Assembly: GCA_002412965.1 (NCBI GenBank)
Contig: DHWB01000011.1
Coordinates: 124,001-188,000, forward strand
Source: Desulfomicrobium sp. UBA5193
GTDB taxonomy: Bacteria; Desulfobacterota; Desulfovibrionia; Desulfovibrionales; Desulfomicrobiaceae
DNA: 64,000 bases
Direction: 5' to 3'
Under the pieces are notes generated by a model, which was given only the letters and a program-made list of their open reading frames with translations, was not told the DNA's origin and did no database searches. The translations under genes and the position numbers were made by a program. Below, piece after piece: positions 25,718 to 34,370 of the stretch; the stretch's first letter is position 1, and each line of letters opens with the position of its first letter.

Positions 25718-26937
25718 GTTGCGGATCCTCGTTTGTCCTTTCGTTCGCCGTAGGCCTTGGCCAAACCGCCGTGGGATGTTTCCCGGTACAGGCTCGGCAG
25801 GTCGTGTCCTGTCTCTTTCATGACTCGCACCACTTCGTCAAAGGGGATGCGATGGGTGCCGTCGGACAACAGCACCATGTGCGCGATGCTCAGGGCCCTT
25901 GAGGCGGCCATGGCGTTGCGCTCTATGCAGGGGATCTGGACCAGCCCGCCCACGGGGTCGCAGGTCAGGCCCAGGTGGTGTTCTAGTCCCATCTCCGCCG
26001 CATATTCGATCTGGCGGATGGTTCCGCCCATGAGCTGGGCGGCGGCTGCGGCAGCCATGGCGCAGGCCGAGCCCACTTCGCCCTGGCAGCCGACTTCGGC
26101 CCCGGAAATGGAAGCGTTGTTCTTGATGAGCAGGCCGATCAGTCCGGCCGTGGCCAGCGCCTGCAGGATGGACCGCCTGCGCAGCTCCATGCTCTCCTGC
26201 AGATAGCGCAACACGGAGGGCATGACCCCGCTGGCTCCGCAGGTCGGAGCGGTGACGACGGTGCCGCCCGCGGCGTTCTCCTCGGACACGGCCAGTGCGT
26301 AGGCGGCCAGCAGTCCGGTCCGGCGCAATTCCGTCCCGCCCAGCATGGCTTTCTGGTGATAGGAGCTGGCCTTGCGAGCCAGGCCCAGGCCGCCGGGCAG
26401 AACGCCTTCAGTGGTCAGGCCCCGCTCCATGCAGCTCTGCATGGCGATCCAGATGCCTTCCAGAAAAATCCAGATGTCCTCGCCTTCATGACGGCTCACG
26501 AACTCCCAGTAGGTGATGCCTTGCTCGCAGCAGAGGTTCATGATCTCGGTCAGCGAGCGCATGGGGTAGACGTTGGCCGGGGCGAAGGTCGAATCCGTAT
26601 CGCGCAGGGCGCCGCCGCCGATGCTGAAGACGGTCCACGTGTCGATGACCCCGCCCGCCTCGTCCAGGGCCGTGAAATCCATGGCGTTGGGATGTTCCGG
26701 GCGGCGTTTGTCGGGCGCCCAGACAATCTCGACCGGGATCGGCGCCAGGGCGTCCGTGATGGCCTTGTCCGTGAGGTGTCCCTTGCCGGTGGCGGCAAGG
26801 CTTTCGTACAGAACTACCCGAAACGATGCCGCCCCGTGCACACGCGCCCGGAATTGCTCGGCGGCCTTTTTTGGCCCCATGGTGTGGCTGCTGGAAGGAC
26901 CTGCGCCGATGCGATATATTTCCCGGATGGATTCCAT
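25714..26937 (-). CDS. sdaA: L-serine ammonia-lyase (serine dehydratase), single chain
   Basis: A 407-aa enzyme that converts L-serine to pyruvate and ammonia using a [4Fe-4S] cluster. The N-terminal part (IGAGPSSSHTMGPKKAAEQF) is the beta-like domain, and the C-terminal part carries the alpha-domain motifs: VVTAPTCGASGVMPSVLRY, NASISGAEVGCQGEVGSACA, LGLTCDPVGGLVQIPCIERN. The cysteines in these motifs are expected cluster ligands. ATG 26937 is preceded by GCGAGGTG; a far longer open frame upstream is not coding. It overlaps the unknown 311-aa gene downstream and is divergent from the DUF493 gene. Confidence 0.92.
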   Translation of the reverse strand: MESIREIYRIGAGPSSSHTMGPKKAAEQFRARVHGAASFRVVLYESLAATGKGHLTDKAITDALAPIPVEIVWAPDKRRPEHPNAMDFTALDEAGGVIDTWTVFSIGGGALRDTDSTFAPANVYPMRSLTEIMNLCCEQGITYWEFVSRHEGEDIWIFLEGIWIAMQSCMERGLTTEGVLPGGLGLARKASSYHQKAMLGGTELRRTGLLAAYALAVSEENAAGGTVVTAPTCGASGVMPSVLRYLQESMELRRRSILQALATAGLIGLLIKNNASISGAEVGCQGEVGSACAMAAAAAAQLMGGTIRQIEYAAEMGLEHHLGLTCDPVGGLVQIPCIERNAMAASRALSIAHMVLLSDGTHRIPFDEVVRVMKETGHDLPSLYRETSHGGLAKAYGERKDKRGSAT

Positions 26938-27060
26938 CCGCACCTCGCCTTGTGGAAAATTTGGTATTGACTGTCCAAAAAAGCATGGGCCATGGAGTCC
27001 GTCAGGGACGCTGGTCCTTGGACTAGCTGTCCCGCACCCATCCGTCAACAAGGAGCCCCG

Positions 27061-27315
27061 ATGAATAAGCCGGACCTCGAATTTCCCCTGCACTGGGAAT
27101 ACAAAATAATCGCCACGCGGACCGACGAAGCTTTCGCCGCCATTTGCCAGGCGATAAGCGCCCACGGCTTTGCCGAAATCCCGCAGGCCAGCAACGTTTC
27201 CCGCAACGGTTCGTATGTGACCTACATCGTGCGCATGCGCATCGAAAGCCGAGAGCAGCTTGACGGCCTGAGCCGGGCCTTGTCGGGTTGCGAGGGAGTG
27301 AAGTATCTGCTCTGA
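27061..27315 (+). CDS. DUF493 (YbeD-like) family protein
   Basis: An 84-aa protein. FPLHWEYKIIATRTDE, NVSRNGSYVTYIVRMRIESREQL and GVKYLL fit the small ACT-like alpha/beta fold of the DUF493/YbeD family, suspected to be regulatory. ATG 27061 has AAGGAG 5 bases upstream. It stands alone, divergent from serine dehydratase. Confidence 0.82.
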   Translation: MNKPDLEFPLHWEYKIIATRTDEAFAAICQAISAHGFAEIPQASNVSRNGSYVTYIVRMRIESREQLDGLSRALSGCEGVKYLL

Positions 27316-27324
27316 TTGGCATGT

Positions 27325-27472
27325 ATGGTGATTGGTGAATGGTGAAGAGTGAATGGCTGGGGATCTTCGGGTGTGTGACACTTGTGAATTCTGAAGATTA
27401 TTTTATTACAGATAATTATGGGGACGTGCCCGCCATTTTTCCGCCAATCACCATTCACCAAGCACTCTTCAC
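27325..27472. repeat. Inverted repeat with TGGTGAATGGTGA arms
   Basis: TGGTGATTGGTGAATGGTGA at 27325 and the complementary CCAATCACCATTCACC at about 27443, extended by a shared GAAGAGTG / CACTCTTC block in changed order, form an inverted repeat of about 30 bp with an 85-bp AT-rich centre. It lies between the DUF493 gene and tRNA-Lys. No open frame lies inside. Confidence 0.55.
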
Positions 27473-27483
27473 AAATTTTCCCC

Positions 27484-27512
27484 TTGACTGCCCAGAGGGA
27501 AAACCGTAGAAG
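27484..27512 (+). promoter_or_regulatory. Candidate sigma-70 promoter for tRNA-Lys
   Basis: TTGACT and TAGAAG are spaced by 17 bases, about 75 bases before the tRNA. Both boxes are partial matches to TTGACA/TATAAT. Confidence 0.35.
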
Positions 27513-27587
27513 CCTCTTCGTTGTCGGCGCAAATCGTGTTTTAGAGCTAATGCTTTGACATGATTTGCATATTCCGAGCAGCACGCC

Positions 27588-27663
27588 GGGCCAATAGCTC
27601 AATTGGTAGAGCATCTGACTCTTAATCAGCAGGTTCAAGGTTCGATTCCTTGTTGGCCCACCA
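27588..27663 (+). tRNA. tRNA-Lys (CTT anticodon)
   Basis: A 76-nt tRNA with an encoded CCA. The acceptor stem is GGGCCAA / TTGGCCC, the D arm AGCTCAATTGGTAGAGC, the anticodon arm CTGACTCTTAATCAG with CTT, and the T arm CAAGGTTCGATTCCTTG. It is followed 10 bases later by a strong terminator. Confidence 0.95.
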
Positions 27664-27673
27664 GCGCACCCAC

Positions 27674-27708
27674 GGGGTTGCGGAAATAATTTCCGCAACC
27701 CCTTTTTG
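27674..27708 (+). terminator. Rho-independent terminator of tRNA-Lys
   Basis: GGGGTTGCGGAAA / TTTCCGCAACCCC is a near-perfect stem followed directly by TTTTTG. It starts 10 bases after the tRNA CCA end. Confidence 0.92.
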
Positions 27709-27885
27709 TTATGGGCTTGGGAGATCGGTTCCTGGTGAGGCGCTCTACGGGAGCGGAGTGAGAAAAAACGTGGGTTGATCCGGTGCTGGGTGTGAAGAAA
27801 AAGGCATGTAAAGCTGCGGTGAATTTCCGCGCAATACATGCCTTTGCGCTGCTCTTGAATTGGGGCGGTCCGCCCGGCCCGGCTT

Positions 27886-29055
27886 TTATGCCTTCATCCG
27901 GCTCAGTCTGGGCAGCAGCATGAGGACGAGCGCGCTCGTGGCCATGCCGACCAGGGCCATGGTCAGGATCTTGTTGTCCCAAGGCAGAGCGATGAACCAC
28001 ATGGCCGTGGCACCGCCCACGAAATAGGTGAACATGATCAGCGAGGCAGCCGATCCCGCGTCGTTCTTGACTTGTTCAAGCAGGAAGTTGCTGCTCGGGG
28101 GGCGGGTTAGCCCCAGGCTCATGGTCATGGCCGCCATGGGCAGGGCCATGCCCCAGGGGCCGAGTCCGGAGCACAGGGCCAGGACCGTGGCGAAGACCAG
28201 AATCCCGGCATAGCCGATGAGGATGATGCGAAAACCCGGGATGCGCTTCAGCAATCGTCCGCAGATCCAGAACCCGAGCATCAGCGCGGCCGAATTGAAG
28301 GCGAAGAAGTAGCTGTACTCCTGCTCGCTCAGGCCGAAATAGGTCACGTAGATGAAGGACGAGCCGCCGATGAAGCAGAAAAGCGGGGTCATGCCGAGCG
28401 CGATGAGGGTGCACAGGGTCATGAAGCGCAGGTTGCACATCAGCCTCACGTAGCTGCCCAGGACTTGCCCCAGGGTGCGTGTCGTGGTCGGCGCGGGTTC
28501 TTTGAGTTTCCAGACCCCCCACATGGCCAGCGCTCCGAGGAGCATCTGGGAGTAGAAGATGGCCGACCAGTGGGCGAAGGCGAGCATGATTCCGCCGAGC
28601 ACTGGCGCGAGCATGGGGGCCAGGGACACGATGACGGCCATGTGCGCCAGGGCTCGTTCCCGCTCCGCTCCCACGAAATAGTCCTTGGTCATGGCCAGGG
28701 ACAGGGTGGAGGCCGAGGCTGCGCCCATCCCTTGCAAGACGCGTCCGACAATGAGCGCCACGGGGCTTCCCGCCTGGGCGCAGACCAGGCAGGCCAGGAT
28801 GTAGAGGGAAATGCCGCCCAGGAGCACGGGCTTGCGGCCGTAGCGGTCCGAGAGGGGGCCGTAGAAGAGCAGCGCCAGGCTGAAGCTGACGAAAAAGCCG
28901 ACCAGGGTCAGGTTGATGATCGTCTCGGTGCTGCCCCAGTCCGTGGTCAGGGAGGGCAGGGCCGGGAGGTACATGTCCGTGGACAGGGGCGGAAATGCCG
29001 CGAGCAGAGCCAGGATGAGCAGGGCGCGTATTTTTATGGGGGCTGGGACTGTCAT
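27886..29055 (-). CDS. Bcr/CflA family multidrug efflux MFS transporter
   Basis: A 389-aa, 12-segment inner-membrane transporter. FPPLSTDMYLPALPSL near the N-terminus is the signature of the Bcr/CflA drug:proton antiporters, and GPLSDRYGRKPVLLGG is the MFS loop 2-3 motif. ATG 29055 was chosen; upstream extensions lack coding character. It would export small drugs or metabolites in exchange for protons. It stands alone, divergent from the following small gene. Confidence 0.9.
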   Translation of the reverse strand: MTVPAPIKIRALLILALLAAFPPLSTDMYLPALPSLTTDWGSTETIINLTLVGFFVSFSLALLFYGPLSDRYGRKPVLLGGISLYILACLVCAQAGSPVALIVGRVLQGMGAASASTLSLAMTKDYFVGAERERALAHMAVIVSLAPMLAPVLGGIMLAFAHWSAIFYSQMLLGALAMWGVWKLKEPAPTTTRTLGQVLGSYVRLMCNLRFMTLCTLIALGMTPLFCFIGGSSFIYVTYFGLSEQEYSYFFAFNSAALMLGFWICGRLLKRIPGFRIILIGYAGILVFATVLALCSGLGPWGMALPMAAMTMSLGLTRPPSSNFLLEQVKNDAGSAASLIMFTYFVGGATAMWFIALPWDNKILTMALVGMATSALVLMLLPRLSRMKA

Positions 29056-29223
29056 GGTGCTTGGGGGGTAAAAGGGTGAGGGGCTCCGGTACTCCTGGCT
29101 CGGTGGGCAGGCAAGAAGAAATCTGCCTGGAATAAAAGCCGTCGGCCGGGGATGCGTGTGCTGCCAGATGGAACGCTCTCTGCAATGCATGGTGGAAGCA
29201 GGCAGATTTTTCCGGAGGTATAT

Positions 29224-29682
29224 ATGACCATTGCGCCCTTGGCCATTCTCGGCATCGCCAAAACCGCATTTTCACTCATCGGCTCCCTGGCCGAAGCCGT
29301 GAAACGCCCCGCAGACAACCCGACCGTGACGCCGGCGTCTGTACAGGAATCCGTGTGGCATCAGATCGGCAAAGAGGTAGATGTCCGTTCCCTGAGTCAG
29401 GAAGATTTGGCCAAGGTGTCTTCAATGCTCTACGATAGCGGCGCCATCAGCCTGCAAGACCACGCCGCGTTGAGTTTTGATCCGAGCTTTGCCGGTTCTT
29501 CAAATCTCTTGACCGCGACCGACAGCTCGGGCCGGGTCGACTGGATCGCCGAATTCCAGGCCCGTCTGGCCGAGCATCAAAAAGAGGGGGATTCCCAGTC
29601 CGCGGCCCAGGACGGGCGCATGCTCGACATCCTGTCCCGGCTACAGGCTGGAAGCAAAGGCGTCACTTCCATCCGGGTCTAG
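29224..29682 (+). CDS. Hypothetical protein, 152 aa
   Basis: I do not recognise the family. The first 20 residues are moderately hydrophobic (APLAILGIAKTAFSLIGSLA); the rest is soluble, with a helical DVRSLSQEDLAKVSSMLYD segment and a polar C-terminus (ARLAEHQKEGDSQSAAQDG). ATG 29224 has a strong CGGAGGT site 6 bases upstream, which supports a real gene. The spacing of hydrophobic residues suggests a small secreted or structural protein; no function is proposed. Confidence 0.7.
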   Translation: MTIAPLAILGIAKTAFSLIGSLAEAVKRPADNPTVTPASVQESVWHQIGKEVDVRSLSQEDLAKVSSMLYDSGAISLQDHAALSFDPSFAGSSNLLTATDSSGRVDWIAEFQARLAEHQKEGDSQSAAQDGRMLDILSRLQAGSKGVTSIRV

Positions 29683-29732
29683 CGCGTGAGTCAAGCTTCT
29701 CAATAAATTTGAAATTCATTCACTATTCCCAA

Positions 29733-30650
29733 TCATGATTCCCTGGCCCAGATCCGGGCCAGGGCCACTCCGGCCAGATTCTGCCACAGGCTGAAAATCG
29801 CTCCGGCCAGGGCCGCCGCCGGGCCGAAAAAGGTTCCGGCCAAAGCCACGGCCAATCCTGAGTTCTGCATCCCCACCTCGATGGAAATGGTCCGTGCCGC
29901 GATGGTTTCCCGGCCCAGCGCCCTTGCTCCCCAGAATCCGCACAGATAGCCCAGGCCGTTATGCAGGATCACGGCGAGCATGATCATGGCCGGAAACTCC
30001 AGTATTGTTTTCTGATTCAGCGCCACGACGCAGGCAATGACTGCGGAGATGGTCAGTACCGAAATCGACGGGAAAATCCGGATCAGGGGTTTCAGGCGTT
30101 CACGCAGCAGATGGCGCAGGATGAGGCCATCCAGGAGCGGAAAGACCACGATCCAGAATACCGAGCGGACCATGGCCCAGAAATCGACGGCCACCCGCTC
30201 CCCAGCCAAAAGTTCCACCAGCGCCGGGGTGGCAATGGGCGCAATGAGTGTGGAGGCAAGGGTCATGACCACGGACAAGGGCACGTCGGCCCGTGCGAAA
30301 TAGGTGATGACGTTGGAGGCCGTGCCCGACGGACAACATCCGACCAGAATGACGCCGAGGGCCGCCTCGGGTGGCAGGTCAAGCACCAGGCAGATCGTCC
30401 AGGCGATGAGTGGCATGAGCAGGTACTGGAGTCCCACGCCCATGCCGACCGTGCGCCATTGCCTGCCCACGCGTGCGAAATCGGCGAATTCAAGCGTCAG
30501 GCCCATGCCGAACATGATGATCCCAAGCCCCAGGGAAATATGCGGCCTGATCCAGGCGAAGATGGGCGGATGCAGCAGGGCCAGCAGGGAAAAACCCACT
30601 GCAAAGGTCAGGAAATGCCTTTCGATCCATTGGGCAAGGGTGTGTAGCAT
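29733..30650 (-). CDS. Bile acid:sodium symporter family transporter
   Basis: A 305-aa membrane protein with nine to ten segments. GMGLTLEFADFARV, GVILVGCCPSGTASNVITYFA and ISIEVGMQNSGLAVALA are typical of the BASS (SBF) family; the two crossing helices with GTASN and QNSGLA bind sodium and substrate. Bacterial members move organic anions such as pantoate, pyruvate or related acids; the substrate here is unknown. ATG 30650 is taken as the start. It is monocistronic. Confidence 0.9.
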   Translation of the reverse strand: MLHTLAQWIERHFLTFAVGFSLLALLHPPIFAWIRPHISLGLGIIMFGMGLTLEFADFARVGRQWRTVGMGVGLQYLLMPLIAWTICLVLDLPPEAALGVILVGCCPSGTASNVITYFARADVPLSVVMTLASTLIAPIATPALVELLAGERVAVDFWAMVRSVFWIVVFPLLDGLILRHLLRERLKPLIRIFPSISVLTISAVIACVVALNQKTILEFPAMIMLAVILHNGLGYLCGFWGARALGRETIAARTISIEVGMQNSGLAVALAGTFFGPAAALAGAIFSLWQNLAGVALARIWARES

Positions 30651-30794
30651 GCACGGCTCCGATTGGGGTGGTTCATGTTCGAGGTGAGCCGGTGTGGTCC
30701 GGGAAAAGGGGGATATATCAAGGCCGGGCAATGGTTTTGAATCACCTTTTCACGCAGGCGCGAGGTTGGAAGCCGGGAAAGACGGCGTCCGAAT

Positions 30795-30825
30795 CAAAAA
30801 CGCCCCCTGCATGTCGGCGGGGGGC
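30795..30825 (-). terminator. Rho-independent terminator of the PilZ-like gene
   Basis: On the minus strand GCCCCCCGCC / GGCGGGG-type stem bases (GCCCCC...GGGGGC) are followed by GTTTTTG. It lies about 40 bases beyond the PilZ-like stop. Confidence 0.75.
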
Positions 30826-30865
30826 TTTCAGTAGGCCTTGCGGTTGGTGCCGCAACTCGACGCGG

Positions 30866-31192
30866 TCATCTCCAGTCTTTTCGGGGAGCTACCGAGACGA
30901 GTTGGATGCCTGCCTGGAAAAAACCGGACCAGCTCCCTGTCTCCTGCACACACCAGCGGACGATTCCCGTCAGATAGTCGTTTTTTTCGTAGTCGATGGT
31001 TCCCCGCATCTCGTCGGCAAGATAGACCTTGATGGTGACTTCTTCGACGGGAAGCTGGTAATCCAACTCAAGCAGAAGTCCGTCAGGGCTCTGATTGATA
31101 ATCCTTGCCGGACATGGGCTGTCCAAAGATGGCGAGACGACTCCGCAGAGTCGCAAGCTTGCGGTGCGGGCGAATTTTCTGTTTTCTGGCAT
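30866..31192 (-). CDS. PilZ-like domain protein
   Basis: A 108-aa protein from ATG 31192. RKFAR near the N-terminus followed by ARIINQSPDGLLLEL and later GIVRWCVQE...FFQAGIQLV follows the PilZ pattern (R-x3-R, then [D/N]-x-S-x2-G on a beta strand, then a beta barrel). PilZ proteins bind cyclic di-GMP and change flagellar, pilus or polysaccharide functions. The two binding motifs are present in slightly degenerate form, so c-di-GMP binding is likely but not certain. The diguanylate cyclase of the sia operon is the only GGDEF protein in the window. Confidence 0.75.
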   Translation of the reverse strand: MPENRKFARTASLRLCGVVSPSLDSPCPARIINQSPDGLLLELDYQLPVEEVTIKVYLADEMRGTIDYEKNDYLTGIVRWCVQETGSWSGFFQAGIQLVSVAPRKDWR

Positions 31193-31409
31193 TTGACGCT
31201 CCGAATGAAGTTGCACCATATTCCGGTGGAATGGCATGACCTGCTTTGCGTGCGGGACGTGCTCAGCTTGATTTCGAACAGGCTTATATCATTATTTTTT
31301 TGCGATGCCAACGTATTGTCATACATTTTCGTACCAGTAAAAACGCTCTGGCGCATGCAGGGAAGCTCACTCGTCCGGATGTGCGCGGCGTAGGTGTATG
31401 GAAAAGGAA

Positions 31410-31450
31410 GAGGGCGTCCGCGCATCCCGATTGATCCACGACCGCCCTCC
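31410..31450 (-). terminator. Possible terminator of the 293-aa gene
   Basis: GAGGGCG and CGCCCTC are inverted repeats about 26 bases apart. On the minus strand TTCCTTTTCC follows. The loop is long, so confidence is limited. Confidence 0.4.
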
Positions 31451-31475
31451 AGGCACTAGGCAAAATAAAAATGTC

Positions 31476-32357
31476 CTACGCCTGCGCGTCCAATTCCACT
31501 GTCGGAACTGCGGCTAACGTGTTGGTGGCCTGCGCGGTTCCTGAACCCATGTTTTCGTAGATCTCCAGAAACTTGGCGTAGGCGACGCCGTTGCCACGCG
31601 GAGCGCTGAGGGGCGGCAGGGCTTGCGAAGCTTGTGTCGCTGTCGCTGAACTTTCGAGCGTGGTCATTGCCGTGGCGAACCAATCCTCCAGTTCGGCCAA
31701 TCTGGTCTCGAAAGGCGCCAATGGCTCTTCCTCGATCACGCCGGAGTCCTCCGGCGTCTCGCCCTCGGCGACCACGGCCTCGTCTGTATCCTCGGGCGCA
31801 GCTTCTTCTGCGTCGGCTTGCTCGGCAGCCTCTTCCTCCTCGACTGGCTCGGAGGATCCGGTCATGGCGGCCTTCAGTGCATCGAGCAGAGTGGCAAACT
31901 CCGCGTGCATGCTGGCCAGAGCGGTGGTGAGATCGGTCTTGCCGTCCTTCGTGTCGACAATGATCTGATCCATCCTTTCCCTGAAGGAGGCAGCCAGTGC
32001 CTCGGTTTCAGCGGGCAACTCGAAATCGGCTCCGATCTTCTCCAGTTCGGCGGTCAGGTTCGTGCTCAGTTCCTGAGCGCCGCCTTCCAGCGCCTGTCCC
32101 GTATTCTGGGCGGAAATTTGCTGAAGTTCATCGTTGAAATTGATGCGCAGGCGCACGTCCGCGACACCGTGGAAGTGTCCCGCCTGAATCAGGCGGAGCA
32201 CGCCCTCCGCTCTATCGCCTTCAGTCTGCGCGTCGTCCGCCTGGACGGTCTCCGCCGCCGCAATGTCCTCGGCGATATCCGTTATATTTTTGGTATCGTC
32301 CTGCTTTGCTTTGACATGCATCCACGCCTGTTGATTTCCGACACCCTGTATGTTCAT
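31476..32357 (-). CDS. Hypothetical acidic protein, 293 aa
   Basis: Not recognised. It has no signal peptide or membrane segment. Residues about 90-160 look helical (NLTAELEKIGADFELPAETEA...). Residues about 165-215 are a low-complexity Glu/Ala tract (PVEEEEAAEQADAEEAAPED), and another helical region and an Ala/Thr-rich tail follow. ATG 32357 has GAGGAG 9 bases upstream. The layout (helix, acidic linker, helix) recalls motility or secretion accessory proteins, but there is no motif to support this. A downstream hairpin may terminate it. Confidence 0.75.
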   Translation of the reverse strand: MNIQGVGNQQAWMHVKAKQDDTKNITDIAEDIAAAETVQADDAQTEGDRAEGVLRLIQAGHFHGVADVRLRINFNDELQQISAQNTGQALEGGAQELSTNLTAELEKIGADFELPAETEALAASFRERMDQIIVDTKDGKTDLTTALASMHAEFATLLDALKAAMTGSSEPVEEEEAAEQADAEEAAPEDTDEAVVAEGETPEDSGVIEEEPLAPFETRLAELEDWFATAMTTLESSATATQASQALPPLSAPRGNGVAYAKFLEIYENMGSGTAQATNTLAAVPTVELDAQA

Positions 32358-32885
32358 GATTCTTTTCTCCTCTCAAGAGGCCTTGATTCGAGGCTATTCC
32401 TTATATCGGCTTTTTGCAGGGAAATCTTTACCTGGCTTCTGACCATAGCAAAGACCATGCTCGTTTTCGATCTCCCGGCCGATCATGCGGAGGGCAGCGC
32501 ACGGGCAATCGTGTCGCGATCGGGAACGTATCGGTTTTTTTGGAGCAAGCGGAACAAGCTTTTGTTCATCATCAAAAAAGGAAGCAGGCACGGTTTTTCC
32601 TAGTGAAGCGAAACACGGCCGCGTTAGCCGCATCCACGCGCTTTGTCCGGGGCTTCCTGGTCACGTTTACAACGATTTGTTCATCGTGTAGGCCGCCTCT
32701 GCCTCGGCTATGCGTGATGTGCAAATACATTTTTTGGCCAAATTATATATTATGCATTATTGTTTTCCTGGCGCTGCTCAAGCAGAACTTCGCGCAGTGC
32801 ATGCGTTTTGAGATGGACACGGTTCTTTTTTCGAGAAAATGAAGTGCTGCGCGAGCGGTGTGTGCAGCCAACAAGGAGAAATGAA
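32358..32885. other. 528-bp intergenic region upstream of the permease
   Basis: The region lies between two divergently transcribed genes. It contains AT-rich tracts suitable for promoters (GGCCAAATTATATATTATGC near 32735). Open frames here are short and overlap on both strands. The 126 bases directly upstream of the permease start are in frame with it but lack coding character. No known riboswitch or attenuator was recognised. Confidence 0.35.
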
Positions 32886-34244
32886 GTGGAGCAGGCATTA
32901 CAGAAAAAATTTGGTCTGTTTACCGCCATCGCCATGGTGGTCGGTATCGTTATCGGTAGCGGCGTCTTTTTCAAGGCGGAAAAAATACTCACTGCCACGG
33001 GCGGTAATTTGCCGCTTGGAATTTTCGCATGGGTTGTTGGCGGCTTCATCATGATTTCCTGTGCGTACACATTTTCGGTCATGGCCACGAAATATGAGCG
33101 CGTGAACGGAATCGTGGACTATGCCGAAGCCGCCATGGGGCGAAAGTATGGGTATTATGTCGGCTGGTTCATGGCGCTCATTTACTACCCTACCTTGACC
33201 TCGGTCCTGGCTTGGGTTTCGGCCCGCTACACGGCCGTTTTGTTCGGCTGGGGGATAACCGGCGGTGAGTGCATGACTATCGCCGCCTTCTATCTTGTGG
33301 CGAGCTATGCATTGAATGCGCTCTCGCCCGTTTTGGCCGGAAAGTTTCAGGTCACGGCGACCGTAATTAAGCTGATCCCGCTTGTGCTCATGGCCGTCGT
33401 AGGCACCATCTTCGGCCTCAACAACGGTATGATTGTCCAGAACTTTACGACCGTGGTTTCCGAAGTCGATCCCATGAACGCCCTTTTCACCGCGGTCGTC
33501 GCCACGTCATTCGCGTACGAAGGGTGGATTATCGCCACCAGCATCAACGCCGAGCTGAAGGACTCGAAACGGAATCTACCCATTGCGCTCATGGCCGGCA
33601 CGTTCACGGTAATGCTGGTCTATATCCTGTATTACGTAGGTCTGGCGGGAGCCGTCACGAACCAGACGCTGATGGCCGGAGGCCAGGAAGGGGCGAAGCT
33701 TGCCTTTGAGACCATCTTTTCAAGTCTTGGCGGGACGCTGATCTTCGTCTTTGTCATCATCTCGTGTCTGGGCACGCTGAACGGGCTGATGCTCGGCTGC
33801 ACCCGGGGCATCTATTCCATTGCCGCAAGAAACGAGGGACTGCGCCCCACCATGTTCAAGCAGATCGACGGCGTCACGAACATGCCGACAAACTCGGCTA
33901 TTTTAGGGCTTCTGCTCTCCGCTGTCTGGCTGGTGTTTTTCTACGGAGCAAACCTGACGACACCATGGTTCGGGTTCTTTTGTTTTGATTCCTCCGAGTT
34001 GCCGATAGTCACGATATACGCCCTCTATCTCCCGATATTCGTCTCTTTCATGAAGAAGGAGGTCGATCTGCCGATGTTCAAGCGTTACATCATGCCCACA
34101 TTGGCCATACTTGGCAGCCTGTTCATGATTTTTGCGGCCTGCTTCGCGCATCGCATGGCAGTTGTGGCGTATCTTGTCATCTTCGCTGTCGTGATGATTG
34201 CCGGCGCTTTTTTTACCAGGGAAAATGGGTCGCAGTTGCAGTAG
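32886..34244 (+). CDS. APC family amino acid permease
   Basis: A 452-aa inner-membrane transporter with about twelve segments. FGLFTAIAMVVGIVIGSGVF is the APC helix 1 with the unwound GSG substrate motif, and ATSFAYEGWIIATSINAELK corresponds to the helix 6 region. It should import an amino acid by proton or exchange transport; the substrate cannot be read from sequence. I chose GTG 32886 because AAGGAG lies 7 bases upstream; an out-of-frame ATG at 32881 and an upstream ATG at 32760 are less likely. It is preceded by a 528-bp spacer and followed by the convergent thi operon. Confidence 0.9.
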   Translation: MEQALQKKFGLFTAIAMVVGIVIGSGVFFKAEKILTATGGNLPLGIFAWVVGGFIMISCAYTFSVMATKYERVNGIVDYAEAAMGRKYGYYVGWFMALIYYPTLTSVLAWVSARYTAVLFGWGITGGECMTIAAFYLVASYALNALSPVLAGKFQVTATVIKLIPLVLMAVVGTIFGLNNGMIVQNFTTVVSEVDPMNALFTAVVATSFAYEGWIIATSINAELKDSKRNLPIALMAGTFTVMLVYILYYVGLAGAVTNQTLMAGGQEGAKLAFETIFSSLGGTLIFVFVIISCLGTLNGLMLGCTRGIYSIAARNEGLRPTMFKQIDGVTNMPTNSAILGLLLSAVWLVFFYGANLTTPWFGFFCFDSSELPIVTIYALYLPIFVSFMKKEVDLPMFKRYIMPTLAILGSLFMIFAACFAHRMAVVAYLVIFAVVMIAGAFFTRENGSQLQ

Positions 34245-34370
34245 ATTCTGCGCAAATATTCATCATTTTCAGACCGGTCGACACAACAACGCCGGATCAT
34301 CGCTTGGGCGGTGATCCGGCGTTGTTCTACCGGGAGGGCGAAACCTGCTCCCTGTTTCGTCTGATCCGGT

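Noticed and set aside
27720..27885. Integrated element at tRNA-Lys
   Set aside because: No integrase gene and no repeat of the tRNA 3' end was seen downstream in the window.
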